Notes under the pieces: model-generated | What the model saw: only the letters and a program-made list of their open reading frames with translations | Told to the model about the DNA's origin: nothing | The model's database searches: none | In this document: in pieces, positions 1 to 8,930 of the stretch | Layout: each line of letters starts with the position of its first letter | Numbering within the stretch: the first letter of the stretch is position 1 | Translations under genes and position numbers: made by a program | Source: Bacteroides cellulosilyticus DSM 14838 | GTDB lineage: Bacteria; Bacteroidota; Bacteroidia; Bacteroidales; Bacteroidaceae | NCBI RefSeq assembly: GCF_000158035.1 | Contig: NZ_EQ973490.1 | Span: 227,109 to 267,121, forward strand | Length of the DNA stretch: 40,013 nucleotides | Direction of reading: 5' to 3'

Positions 1-175
1 TAATGTATAATTAAAATAAGAGAGATAAAATATAAGTTAAACCTAAAAATAAAAAAGAGCCTATGGAACAAGACCCCACCTGACAGCAGAAATAGCCTCA
101 AAGCTATTCTCAATTGCCCATTCTTACTCTTTCAGAGAAGACTATTTTAGTTAACAACAAAATCATCAACTTTTT
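1..175. other. AT-rich left-edge stretch, no gene seen
   Basis: No coding region is visible here on either strand. The only structure noticed is a small hairpin, AATAGC-CTCAAA-GCTATT, near position 100, which may be the end of a transcript from a gene left of the window. No Bacteroides-type promoter (TTTG plus TAnnTTTG) could be placed with confidence between 1 and 413, so the start of transcription of the susC-like gene is unknown. Confidence 0.4.
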
Positions 176-301
176 ATGAATGAAGATCGCAAAAGAAAAG
201 GATTCGCAAACAGCAAACTCCTCTCAGCAGTAACTATAAGTGTACTGTTCATAGACATTGGTAATGTGACAGCTGCCCAACAGCCTCTGGTAATTCTTTG
301 A
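176..301 (+). CDS. Small leader-like ORF (41 aa) upstream of the susC-like gene
   Basis: An ATG-started frame of 41 residues ends in TGA about 110 bases before the susC-like start. It opens with a basic segment (NEDRKRKGF), continues with a hydrophobic stretch (LLSAVTISVLFI) and ends in an Ala-Ala-Gln-like possible signal-peptidase site. That is the layout of an exported protein's signal peptide with almost nothing behind it. It could be the surviving 5' end of a lost outer-membrane protein gene, a true small exported peptide, or a regulatory leader. I do not recognise it as a named family, and the gap to the next gene is non-coding. Whether it is translated cannot be judged from sequence alone. 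Confidence 0.3.
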   Translation: MNEDRKRKGFANSKLLSAVTISVLFIDIGNVTAAQQPLVIL

Positions 302-413
302 GTATGAGAAAATAACAACATTATTTTCAAGTTAAGTTACAAATATTCAAAGCAAGCCAATCATATATGATGATATAATTCTGGACTATTAACCATTATT
401 GTTTATTAAATCT

Positions 414-3400
414 ATGTTAATGCAAAAACTTTTAATTCTATCAGTAACCGGCCTAATGCTTATATGTGGCGGTTACATCCCTGGAATGAGTGTAAGTGCA
501 CAAAATACCACTTCGTCTAGTACACAGAACTCAAGAAGGATTTCCGGAGTAGTGACAGACACTCAGGGCGAACCGATTATCGGAGCAACTGTACTTGTAA
601 AAGGAACAGGCATCGGTACAGCAACAGATATCGACGGCAAATTCTCTCTGGATATTCCATCCAATGGAAAAACCTTGGTAGTATCTTTCATTGGATTCGA
701 CGCACAGGAAATTCCTGTTACAAATAATGCTACGTACAAAATACAGTTAAGCGGAACAGACTATGCTCTGGATGAGGTAGTGGTGACGGCTTTAGGTATG
801 AAGCGTGAAAAGAAGGCGCTCGGCTATTCAGTGCAAGACGTAAAAGGGGACGCTCTTATTGAAAACCGGACTGCAAACATTGCCACATCACTGAATGGTA
901 AGATTGCCGGTATGAATATTTCTTCAACTTCTATTCCCGGTGGTTCAAACCGTATCGTCATCCGCGGTAACAACTCTATATCCGGTAATAATATGCCGTT
1001 GGTGGTAGTGGACGGGGTTCCGTTCGATAACTCTCAAGGCGTTGACGACGTAAATACAAACTCTTGGGGTGCAGGTTATTCGGATACCGGTGACGGACTA
1101 TCCATGCTGAATCCTGATGATGTTGAATCAATTTCTGTACTGAAGGGTCCTTCGGCTACAGCTCTTTACGGTTCACGCGGTGGTAACGGTGTGATTCTGG
1201 TTACAACCAAACAAGGACAGGGTGGCAGAACCAAAGTGTCATACAATAGCAACTTTACTTTTGAAAATGTAATGATTCAACCGGAATTCCAGAATGAATA
1301 CGGTCAGGGTACAGACGGAGCATTTGTGGCTACCTCGCGTAACTCCTGGGGTCCTAAAATGGGTACGGTTGTTACAGACTGGACAGGACAGACCCGTCCT
1401 TTGGAAGCAAAAAATAATGATTTTTCCGATTTCATGGACACCGGTACATCATGGACCAATTCTCTTGATATCACAAGTTCCGCCGGTAAGATGAACTACC
1501 GTGTAGGTATGTCAAACACAATGCGTAAGGGTGTTATCCCGAAGAATGAGTTGAACAAGACAAACTTCTCTATTCGCGCAGGCGGCGAAATCATCAAGAA
1601 CCTGACTCTCGATGCCAAATTGAACTATACTTATCAGAAAGGTCAGGGACGTCCTGAATTCTCTGCTTCAGGTTTCAACCCGATATTCGCTCTTATTTAT
1701 ACTCCGCGCAGCATCAACCTGCACGAAATGAAAGATGTTTTTGATAAAGACGGAAAGATTATCGACTGGTATCCCAGTATGCTTACGGTGGTAAATAACC
1801 CGTATGCACTGACTTCTCTCAGCGGTAACAAGGACGTAACCAATCGTATCAATGGTTTCGCTTCATTGACATACGAGGTTAGCAGCTGGCTGAAAGCTAT
1901 GGTTCGCTTCGGCGGTGACACTTATGGCAAGAAGACCGAAAAGTGGATACGCCATGACTTGATTTCAAGTGCAGGTTATAAGGATGGTCGTTTCTCAACC
2001 GGTCAATACAATATGGCTGAATACAATGCAGATTTCCTGATTACAGCACAAAAGGATAAGATTGCAGACTCCAAAATCTCCGGAATGCTTTCTGTTGGTG
2101 GTAACCTGATGAACCGCCAGTACAATAGTTTCTATGCCACAGCCGAAGGTTTGAACATTCCTGAACTGTATACCATTCAGAATGGTCAATCCAAGACTAC
2201 TTCGACTTCCAAATCAGAAAAAGAAGTTCAATCCCTCTATGCACTGGGACAATTGTCATGGGATAACTACCTGTTCCTCGATATAACTGTACGTAATGAC
2301 TGGTCTTCCACATTACCGAAGGATAACCGTTCATTCTTCTATCCCTCATTCTCTCTGGGTTGGGTAGTGACGGATATGTTGACCAAGTTCAAAGTAGATG
2401 TTCCCAGCTGGCTTTCTTTCGCTAAAGTACGCGCATCTTATGCAGAAGCAGGAAATGACACCGATCCATATCAGCTGTTGTCTGTATTATCTACAGTTTC
2501 TAACATGGCAGGTGGTCAGATGGGCGTAGCAGAACCTTCTACGAAAGCAAACTCTAACCTTAAACCGGAGATTATCAAATCTACCGAGTTCGGTGCTGAT
2601 ATCCGCTTCTTTGATAACCGTTTAGGATTCGACGTTACATACTACAACAAGCGTGCATACAACCAGATCATATCCATGCCTTCATCCATCACTTCGGGAT
2701 ATAGCGCCAAATATATCAATGCAGGACGTGTAGACAACTGGGGATGGGAACTTCAGATGAATGCCACGCCGGTTCGCACACGCGACTGGAACTGGAATCT
2801 TTGGGTGAACTTCGCCAAAAACTCTTCTGAAGTCGTAGAACTTTACGAAGGAGTGGAATCCATTACATTAGCTCGCCCGATGGGACAAAACTGTTATGTC
2901 ATGGCTAAAACAGGCGAACCTTACGGACAGATTTACACGAATGGTTTCAAATATGATGAAAAAGGAAACCGCCTTGTGGGTGATGACGGCAAATACATAG
3001 TAGATCCTACCCTCCGCGTTTCCGGTAATATGAACCCGGATTGGACAGCAGGTATCGGTTCTTCATTAAGATGGAAAAACTTCTCTTTCGGATTCCTGAT
3101 TGATGTCCGCTATGGTGGCGATGTATATCTGCAATCTATGATGCGTCTGCAATCTAATGGTCAGACCAAAGAAACAGTTGCCGGACGTGAAGAATTCTAT
3201 TCAACCGGTAAGGGCTTGATTTCTCAGGGTGTTAATGTAAACACAGGAGCTCCCAACACCGTTGAACTGAATCCTACCGCTTATTGGGGACAGTTCTATG
3301 GCAACATCGGAAACTACGTTTATGATGCTACCAACGTACGCCTTCGCGAACTTAATTTCTCTTGGATATTGCCGGACAAATGGTTCAACAAGACAATCAT

Positions 3401-3569
3401 CAGTGGTATTAAAGTCAGTGCTGTAGCCAACAACGTATGCTTCCTGTACAATAACCTTCCGGGATTCGACCCTGAATGTACATACTCTACTGGCAACGGA
3501 CAGGGTGTAGAAACCGCTGCTCTACCGTCTACCCGTTCATTTGGTTTCAATCTTAATGTTACATTCTAA
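414..3569 (+). CDS. SusC/RagA-family TonB-dependent outer-membrane transporter
   Basis: This is a TonB-linked outer-membrane channel that should form a complex with the SusD-like lipoprotein encoded 13 bases downstream. Together they would take up a bound glycan or peptide using TonB energy. After a signal peptide, residues about 45-120 form a carboxypeptidase-D-like regulatory domain (ISGVVTDTQGEPIIGATV). A plug domain follows at about 130-250 with the usual SusC signature (MPLVVVDGVPFDN, then SISVLKGPSATALYGSRGG). The rest is a long beta-barrel ending in phenylalanine (GFNLNVTF). The length of about 1050 residues is normal. The frame is also open from a TTG at 399, but the ATG at 414 is preferred because it starts right at the signal peptide. 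No sigma/anti-sigma or hybrid two-component regulator and no glycosidase lies beside it, so the substrate cannot be predicted. Confidence 0.93.
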   Translation: MLMQKLLILSVTGLMLICGGYIPGMSVSAQNTTSSSTQNSRRISGVVTDTQGEPIIGATVLVKGTGIGTATDIDGKFSLDIPSNGKTLVVSFIGFDAQEIPVTNNATYKIQLSGTDYALDEVVVTALGMKREKKALGYSVQDVKGDALIENRTANIATSLNGKIAGMNISSTSIPGGSNRIVIRGNNSISGNNMPLVVVDGVPFDNSQGVDDVNTNSWGAGYSDTGDGLSMLNPDDVESISVLKGPSATALYGSRGGNGVILVTTKQGQGGRTKVSYNSNFTFENVMIQPEFQNEYGQGTDGAFVATSRNSWGPKMGTVVTDWTGQTRPLEAKNNDFSDFMDTGTSWTNSLDITSSAGKMNYRVGMSNTMRKGVIPKNELNKTNFSIRAGGEIIKNLTLDAKLNYTYQKGQGRPEFSASGFNPIFALIYTPRSINLHEMKDVFDKDGKIIDWYPSMLTVVNNPYALTSLSGNKDVTNRINGFASLTYEVSSWLKAMVRFGGDTYGKKTEKWIRHDLISSAGYKDGRFSTGQYNMAEYNADFLITAQKDKIADSKISGMLSVGGNLMNRQYNSFYATAEGLNIPELYTIQNGQSKTTSTSKSEKEVQSLYALGQLSWDNYLFLDITVRNDWSSTLPKDNRSFFYPSFSLGWVVTDMLTKFKVDVPSWLSFAKVRASYAEAGNDTDPYQLLSVLSTVSNMAGGQMGVAEPSTKANSNLKPEIIKSTEFGADIRFFDNRLGFDVTYYNKRAYNQIISMPSSITSGYSAKYINAGRVDNWGWELQMNATPVRTRDWNWNLWVNFAKNSSEVVELYEGVESITLARPMGQNCYVMAKTGEPYGQIYTNGFKYDEKGNRLVGDDGKYIVDPTLRVSGNMNPDWTAGIGSSLRWKNFSFGFLIDVRYGGDVYLQSMMRLQSNGQTKETVAGREEFYSTGKGLISQGVNVNTGAPNTVELNPTAYWGQFYGNIGNYVYDATNVRLRELNFSWILPDKWFNKTIISGIKVSAVANNVCFLYNNLPGFDPECTYSTGNGQGVETAALPSTRSFGFNLNVTF

Positions 3570-3582
3570 AAATGAAGATAAA

Positions 3583-5235
3583 ATGAATAAGTTATTTAAA
3601 TCCATTATAAGCATTATTGGTCTTTCAATGGCCTTCGCGGGCTGTGTAGGCGATTTTGACGATATGAATACCGATCCCAACAACCCGACACCGGGTTCAG
3701 TAGATCCTAAGTTCCAGCTGATATTCATACAGGGACGTGGTATTCCGTATGCCAATCAGTGGCAACAGATAGACCAGCTGATGATCAGTACTTTCTGTGA
3801 ATATTCGGCTAACGACCAACTCTCGGCTTCCGACTATAACATAGACGCACGCTATGTGGACAACATTTGGGAGTTGACTTACACCGTGCTTACCAATGCC
3901 AATTCATTAATCCGTGCCAATGAGAACAACCCTGTTCACAATAACGTCGTTCAGATGGCACGTATCTGGAAAGCGTATGCTATGTTGCGTTTAACGAATT
4001 GTATGGGAGATGTACCTTACTCTGAAGCTGCCAACGACATTGATCAGCCTAAGTATGACACTCAGAAGGACATATATTATACCATATTCGAAGAATTGAA
4101 AGATGCCGTAAGTAAACTGGATGAGTCGGCAGCCAATAATGTCGGTTCTTATGACCTTATTTATGGGGGTGATGCCACCAAATGGAAGAAATTCGCCAAC
4201 TCTATCCGCCTGCGCATGGCTGTCCGTATCTCCGACGTAGATGCCGCCAAGGCTAAAACAGAAGCCGCAGCTGCCATTTCAGCAGGTGTATTCAGCAGTG
4301 ACGCTGATGCCGCCTTCCTGACGCAAGGAGAAGATAAATTTGCCCAGAACCCGATTTATTATCATAAAGGTTCTTCGGTGTTGCATATGTCAACGGCTTA
4401 CAAACGTCTTGTAGAAGGTATCGGTGGACAAGCATGGCCTACCGCAGCCGACCGCGAAGCCAATAAGAATATCACCGAAGTTATTCTTACTGCCAAGAAT
4501 GCTCCTGCAGTTGTCGATCCTCGCGCTCCGATCCACTTTGAACCCGCAGGTATCATCGAAAGCCCTGCAACTCCAAGCATGAACGGCAATTGGGACGGCA
4601 CAGATCCGGGCCATGTAGCTTCGGGTGTAGGTGCTGCAATGGACAATGGACAGTTTGTTAGCGACTTCTCAAAAATCGGTCCCTGGTATTATGAAACCAT
4701 TGACAGAAAGTATCCTTTGTTCAAGTACAGCGAACTGTGCTTCCTGAAAGCTATTGCCATCCAACTTGGTCTTACAAGTGGAGATGCCAAAACAGAATAC
4801 GAAGCCGGCGTACGCTCAAGTATGACAGAACTGGGAGTTCCGGAAAGCAAAATCGCAAATTATCTGGCTTCAACTTCTCCAAACTATTATGGAACCACAG
4901 CCAAGTATGACGATGTTACAGGAACTAACAATACACCTATGGATAAGATTCTTACCCAGAAATACATTGCTCAGTTCCAGGAGTGTTCTTTTGAAACTTG
5001 GGCTGATCATCGCCAGTTCCACAAACCTACGCTTATGCCATTCGCAAACGTAAGTTCAAGTGTCTTCAACATGAATCCTTCTGATCAGGCTAATAATACT
5101 CCAAACGCTTATATCAAGCGTATCTATTATCCTTCTTCGGAATATACCGTTAACGAAGCTAACGTGAAAGAAGCCGAAAAGCGCATGGGTGGAAGCAACA
5201 GCATACAAAATAACCTATGGTGGGATGTTAACTAA
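3583..5235 (+). CDS. SusD/RagB-like substrate-binding lipoprotein (SusD-like_2 type)
   Basis: The partner of the SusC-like transporter, this is an outer-membrane lipoprotein that captures the substrate and lids the channel. A lipoprotein signal ends at Cys21 (MAFAGC), followed by the stretch FDDMNTDPNNP that is typical of SusD-like_2 members. The helical repeat core continues to a C-terminus rich in aromatic residues (IQNNLWWDVN). At about 550 residues it has the family's usual size. The frame is open from a TTG at 3541 inside the susC end, but ATG 3583 directly begins the lipoprotein signal and is the likely start. The two genes are 13 bases apart and surely co-transcribed. A hairpin terminator follows at once, so the pair stands alone as a two-gene unit. 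Confidence 0.92.
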   Translation: MNKLFKSIISIIGLSMAFAGCVGDFDDMNTDPNNPTPGSVDPKFQLIFIQGRGIPYANQWQQIDQLMISTFCEYSANDQLSASDYNIDARYVDNIWELTYTVLTNANSLIRANENNPVHNNVVQMARIWKAYAMLRLTNCMGDVPYSEAANDIDQPKYDTQKDIYYTIFEELKDAVSKLDESAANNVGSYDLIYGGDATKWKKFANSIRLRMAVRISDVDAAKAKTEAAAAISAGVFSSDADAAFLTQGEDKFAQNPIYYHKGSSVLHMSTAYKRLVEGIGGQAWPTAADREANKNITEVILTAKNAPAVVDPRAPIHFEPAGIIESPATPSMNGNWDGTDPGHVASGVGAAMDNGQFVSDFSKIGPWYYETIDRKYPLFKYSELCFLKAIAIQLGLTSGDAKTEYEAGVRSSMTELGVPESKIANYLASTSPNYYGTTAKYDDVTGTNNTPMDKILTQKYIAQFQECSFETWADHRQFHKPTLMPFANVSSSVFNMNPSDQANNTPNAYIKRIYYPSSEYTVNEANVKEAEKRMGGSNSIQNNLWWDVN

Positions 5236-5250
5236 AAATTGATTCTTATG

Positions 5251-5285
5251 AAATGCGTAGTTGAGTAATTCAGCTACGCATTTTG
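5251..5285 (+). terminator. Hairpin terminator after the susC/susD pair
   Basis: AAATGCGTAG and CTACGCATTT form a 10-bp perfect stem around a short loop, followed by T residues (TTTTG). It begins 16 bases after the susD-like stop codon. Confidence 0.75.
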
Positions 5286-5315
5286 TTATACATATAACCT
5301 CTTATCTGAAACAAT

Positions 5316-6360
5316 ATGAAAAATATTCTTCTCTTAATTCTTATATGTTGTCTTTCTCTGTCCAATCGGGCACAAGAACAGATGAATCCTTCATCGAGAA
5401 TATCCGGTAAAGCAATCAAATTACCCGGATTTGTAACCAGTCCTTATTTTGAGGAACAAGTTATCAGCTTTATCCATACTCCAGGAATCAAAGTTCATAT
5501 AAATGCTCCCGCAGAAACTAAATTCGGAAAGGATAAACCCACAAAACTTGTACTATATGCACTACCGAATGGCAACAGTACAGACTGGACCATCGGGAAA
5601 ATGCCGGCAGAAGGTGATGACTGGCATTATCATATACAACACATAGGAGCTCAAACACGGTATATCAGAGCTACTGATCCGGAATGTAACTTTATTACGG
5701 TTTACCTGGAAGCAGACACCAAAAGCTGGGGAAGTTGGAGAAAAGCTGAACCTACACGGGATCAAAAGATTAAAGAAACAGTAGAGTATATTCTTTCTCT
5801 TTTTTTCCAAGTATAATCCACATATCGAACTGAACAGCCACAGTGGAGGAGGCAACTTCATTTTCGGTTTTATGGATGCAGTTTCTGAAATTCCGGATTA
5901 TGTGAAAAGAATCTCTTTCATTGACAGCAATTACAACTGGGATAATGAACGTTACGGAGATAAATTACAAAAATGGTTGGAAGCTTCTTCCGACAATCGC
6001 TTATTTGTAGCTTGTTATGATGATGCTAATGCTCTGCTGGATGGAAAGCCATTTGTCTCAAAGACAGGAGGGACCTGGCACAGAACCTATTTAATGCAAC
6101 GATATCTGAAAAAGAAAATGAAACGTCTGTCATGGAATAAAACCGAAAATGATAGTATTATTTATTTCACGGCAGACAACCGTCGGATTCAGTTTTATTC
6201 CCGAAAGAATCCGGAGCAGAAGATTTACCATACAATACTGGTAGAGCGAAATGGCTATATCCAGTCAGTATTCTCCGGTACGAAATACGAGGGAATGGGA
6301 TATCAGTTCATGGGTAGAAAGGTTTATGACATGTATCGGCAAAATTCAGGGTCCTGGTAG
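5316..6360 (+). pseudogene. Secreted protein, possibly alpha/beta-hydrolase-like, split by a +1 frameshift
   Basis: Two adjacent frames read as one gene of about 347 residues. The first part (5316-5816) begins with a signal peptide (MKNILLLILICCLSLSNRAQ). It runs in frame to a run of seven T at 5800-5806, after which it meets a stop. If one T is removed, the frame continues through FSKYNPHIELNSHSGGGNFIFGFMD into the second part, which ends at 6360. The joined sequence contains SHSGGG, which resembles the nucleophile elbow of alpha/beta hydrolases, and later TWHR, a possible catalytic histidine. This suggests, without proving, a secreted esterase or peptidase-like protein. The break may be a real inactivating mutation, a slippage-prone switch in a homopolymer, or a sequencing error. 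It lies downstream of the SusC/SusD terminator and converges on the next gene. I do not recognise the precise family. Confidence 0.7.
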
Positions 6361-6401
6361 ACAGTAAACTATATTCTTTGAACGCCTTACTACAGGACCC
6401 C
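6349..6401. terminator. Possible hairpin between convergent genes
   Basis: GGGTCCTG(G)TAG at 6349-6360 can pair with CTACAGGACCC at 6391-6401, with one bulged base and a loop of about 30 bases. It lies between the split gene and the minus-strand glycan hydrolase. The long loop and the absence of a T run make it a weak call. Confidence 0.3.
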
Positions 6402-6443
6402 GTACTATAAAATTGTTTAGTGATAAATCAGTTCCAATGGTAA

Positions 6444-7550
6444 TTACAAGTTATATTCCTGATTAATCCTGCTGACCACTTGCAACTTTCCATCCTTCAG
6501 CAAAGAACGTGCATTAAAGAAATTCACGCCGTCCGCTCCTGCTTCGATAGATAGTTTTGCAGCTGTATATAGCTCTTCAGCCGTAATATCGGGAACAAAT
6601 AAACCGGATACATACTTATTCTTATGGAAAGTTTCGCGCAAACCGTTTTCTATACTAAACGGTATCCATTCAAGGCTTTCCGAATAAAACGACTGATAAT
6701 TCATCGGGCATACAATATCTATTTTCCAGGTAGGCCAATCCTGATAAACTGTCATGCGGGCACGGGTAGGATAAGGGAAAACAGCCGCTGAAACCAGTTT
6801 GCCTTCAGAATGAGTCGCTTCTACAATCTCATTCACTAAAGAAGTGACCTCATTCAAACGGAACTGCAACCATTCCGGACTCATCCACGGAGCCTGCAAA
6901 TCTAACGGGGAGTAACCGAACAGTTTCTTAAATTTTTCTATTGCCACCGGATGATAGCCAAAATCATATTCAGCACGATAGGTATCTTGCTGAATCTTAA
7001 ATTTATGCTGTTGCAGGCGTCGCCCCAGTACCGCATCATTATAGCGAATAAAATCCAGATGTACAGAAGTCAGTCCTTCCAAAGCTGCATAAGAAGCCGC
7101 TTTATCTTTCATATACTGTCGGGCCTCAGGCACAGAAGGACTCAGCCATTTATAATGCTTTACATAAGGGTCATATTCATGACTGTTATAACCTATCCGG
7201 TTCACATCAAACCATTCGGGATGCACCAACGCCGCAGAATCCCCGGGAGCATTCACAGTGAACATCCACGCATGCACTTTTGCACCCTGATAGGACTTGG
7301 CAGCCTCAATATAACGCGCCACTTCTTCCGGTGAGCCACACATATAATAATTCTTGATACCGGCCTCATCGAAAGGCTTCATCCAGAGAATCAGAGACTC
7401 CACCGTGGCACCTTTATCCACATCGTCCCAGACTCCCAAAGCAACCTTTTGTTCCTGGTTTTGAACTTTCTTTTTTTTACCGGCTGATAACGGCTGAACA
7501 GCCAAACTGAAAATGCACGCAAATGCTGCACATAAATAAGTAAATTTCAT
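6444..7550 (-). CDS. Secreted GHL10-family glycoside hydrolase-like protein (DigH-like)
   Basis: A signal peptide (residues 1-23, ending LSAG) precedes a single TIM-barrel-like domain of about 330 residues. The signature LTSVHLDFIRYND near residue 165 matches the core strand of glycosyl-hydrolase-like family 10 (formerly DUF187/YddW type). Other barrel strands are visible (KVHAWMFTVN, IDIVCPMNYQSFY, ADGVNFFNARSL). The family includes E. coli DigH, which cuts peptidoglycan glycan strands that have lost their stem peptides. This makes a role in trimming denuded murein attractive beside the salvage genes, but that is inference. Unlike DigH it has no lipobox cysteine, so it is probably soluble in the periplasm. 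It is divergent from the namZ gene across a shared 180-base promoter region. Confidence 0.8.
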   Translation of the reverse strand: MKFTYLCAAFACIFSLAVQPLSAGKKKKVQNQEQKVALGVWDDVDKGATVESLILWMKPFDEAGIKNYYMCGSPEEVARYIEAAKSYQGAKVHAWMFTVNAPGDSAALVHPEWFDVNRIGYNSHEYDPYVKHYKWLSPSVPEARQYMKDKAASYAALEGLTSVHLDFIRYNDAVLGRRLQQHKFKIQQDTYRAEYDFGYHPVAIEKFKKLFGYSPLDLQAPWMSPEWLQFRLNEVTSLVNEIVEATHSEGKLVSAAVFPYPTRARMTVYQDWPTWKIDIVCPMNYQSFYSESLEWIPFSIENGLRETFHKNKYVSGLFVPDITAEELYTAAKLSIEAGADGVNFFNARSLLKDGKLQVVSRINQEYNL

Positions 7551-7575
7551 GATGATGATTTTTTTTGGTTCACAG

Positions 7576-7583
7576 CAAAGATA
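7576..7583 (-). promoter_or_regulatory. Candidate -7 promoter box for the GHL10-like gene
   Basis: On the minus strand this reads TATCTTTG, an exact match to the Bacteroides -7 consensus TAnnTTTG, 26 bases before the ATG. No good TTTG was found at the -33 position, so the call rests on one box. Confidence 0.45.
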
Positions 7584-7666
7584 ATATATCTTCTATATAA
7601 ATAAGGTGAATATCTGATTATTTGCAAATTATTAATTATAATGCTAAAAATAATAAAATAAGTGTT

Positions 7667-7694
7667 TTTGATATTAAAATAAAATCTATCTTTG
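7667..7694 (+). promoter_or_regulatory. Candidate promoter of the peptidoglycan salvage block
   Basis: TATCTTTG at 7687-7694 matches the Bacteroides -7 box TAnnTTTG, with TTTG at 7667-7670 upstream. The spacing of 16 bases is shorter than the usual 19-21. The predicted start of transcription lies about 30 bases before the namZ ATG. This is the only promoter-like sequence identified before the 23-kb run of plus-strand genes. Confidence 0.5.
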
Positions 7695-7729
7695 TTGCTA
7701 CGAATATCTCCCTTAACAATAATACTATT

Positions 7730-8896
7730 ATGAAGAAACTTCTGCTACTGATCTTTTTATTGTGTAGTACCTTCTGGTGTCAGGCACAAACAGACCGGAT
7801 TATTTTGGGTGACGAACAAACTTCCGAGTATTTTCCCATCCTAAAGGATAAACGGATTGCCATTTTCACTAATCATACAGGAATGATAGGGGATAAACAT
7901 CTATTGGATGTTCTTTTAGAAAACAAATTCAATGTAGTTGCCATCTTCTCGCCCGAACATGGTTTCCGTGGAAATGCAGATGCAGGCGAGCACGTATCCA
8001 GCTCAGTAGACTCTAAAACAGGGGTGCCAATTCTTTCTCTTTATGAAGGGAAGGACAAAAAGCCAAGTAAGGCTTCAATGCAAAAATTTGATATTCTGAT
8101 AGTAGATATACAGGACGTAGGATTACGTTTTTACACCTATTACATAACGATGTGCCGGCTAATGGATGTCTGTGCGGAATATAACAAGAAAGTTTTGTTA
8201 TTAGACCGTCCTAATCCGAATGGGCATTATGTAGATGGACCGATTCTGGATATGAAATATAAATCAGGTGTGGGATGGTTGCCGATTCCTATTGTACACG
8301 GAATGACATTAGGGGAACTTGCATTAATGATTAATGGAGAAGGTTGGTTGCCTGGTTCGCGCAAATGTGATCTGGCAGTGATCAAATGTAAGAATTATAC
8401 ACATCAGACTAAATATCAGCTACCAATTCCCCCATCTCCTAACTTACCGAACATGAAGTCGATATATCTATATCCGGCTACATGCTTTTTTGAGGCAACT
8501 CCCGTCAGCTTGGGTAGAGGAACTTCACTCCCATTTCAGGTTTATGGACATCCCAATATGACCGGATATAGCTACAGTTTCACCCCAAGAAGTATTCCCG
8601 GAGCAAAGAATCCGCCGCAGCTGAATAAACTGTGCCATGGAGTAGACCTAAGCAATATGAGTGATGAAGAAATCTGGAAACGAGGTGTAGATTTATCTTA
8701 TGTCATCGATGCATATCGTAATCTGAATCTGGATGATCATTTCTTCCGTCCATTCTTTGAATTGCTGGTAGGAAGGGATTATGTACGGAAAATGATAAAA
8801 GAAGGAAAAAGTGCCGATGAAATTAAAGCTATGTGGAAAGACGACGTTGAGAAATTCAAGGTGCAACGTAAACCATATCTGCTTTACGAAGAATAA
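7730..8896 (+). CDS. namZ: NamZ-type exo-beta-N-acetylmuramidase (DUF1343), canonical copy
   Basis: DUF1343 proteins such as Bacillus subtilis NamZ release MurNAc from the non-reducing end of peptidoglycan glycans. Here a signal peptide (MKKLLLLIFLLCSTFWCQAQ) sends the product to the periplasm. The Rossmann-like half carries PEHG at residues 75-78, the motif holding the proposed catalytic glutamate. It is followed by FRGNADAGEHV, VDIQDVGLRFYTY and DRPNPNG. The C-terminal half has the usual PPSPNLPN, then LGRGT. Length is 388 residues, as expected. The frame is open from 7622, but ATG 7730 starts the signal peptide exactly and lies downstream of the candidate promoter. It is the first gene of the salvage run and is followed by the symporter gene. 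A second, divergent DUF1343 gene lies at 21534. Confidence 0.88.
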   Translation: MKKLLLLIFLLCSTFWCQAQTDRIILGDEQTSEYFPILKDKRIAIFTNHTGMIGDKHLLDVLLENKFNVVAIFSPEHGFRGNADAGEHVSSSVDSKTGVPILSLYEGKDKKPSKASMQKFDILIVDIQDVGLRFYTYYITMCRLMDVCAEYNKKVLLLDRPNPNGHYVDGPILDMKYKSGVGWLPIPIVHGMTLGELALMINGEGWLPGSRKCDLAVIKCKNYTHQTKYQLPIPPSPNLPNMKSIYLYPATCFFEATPVSLGRGTSLPFQVYGHPNMTGYSYSFTPRSIPGAKNPPQLNKLCHGVDLSNMSDEEIWKRGVDLSYVIDAYRNLNLDDHFFRPFFELLVGRDYVRKMIKEGKSADEIKAMWKDDVEKFKVQRKPYLLYEE

Positions 8897-8908
8897 GTTC
8901 ATGTACTA

Positions 8909-8924
8909 TTATAAATCATAAATC
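8909..8924 (+). repeat. Short AT-rich dispersed repeat (TAAATCATAAAT family)
   Basis: The gap between namZ and the symporter gene contains TTATAAATCATAAATC. The same motif recurs in the gaps before the second DUF1343 gene (about 21515-21535) and before murQ (28191-28218). It leaves the downstream start codons a few bases away. Confidence 0.5.
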
Positions 8925-8930
8925 AACCCT

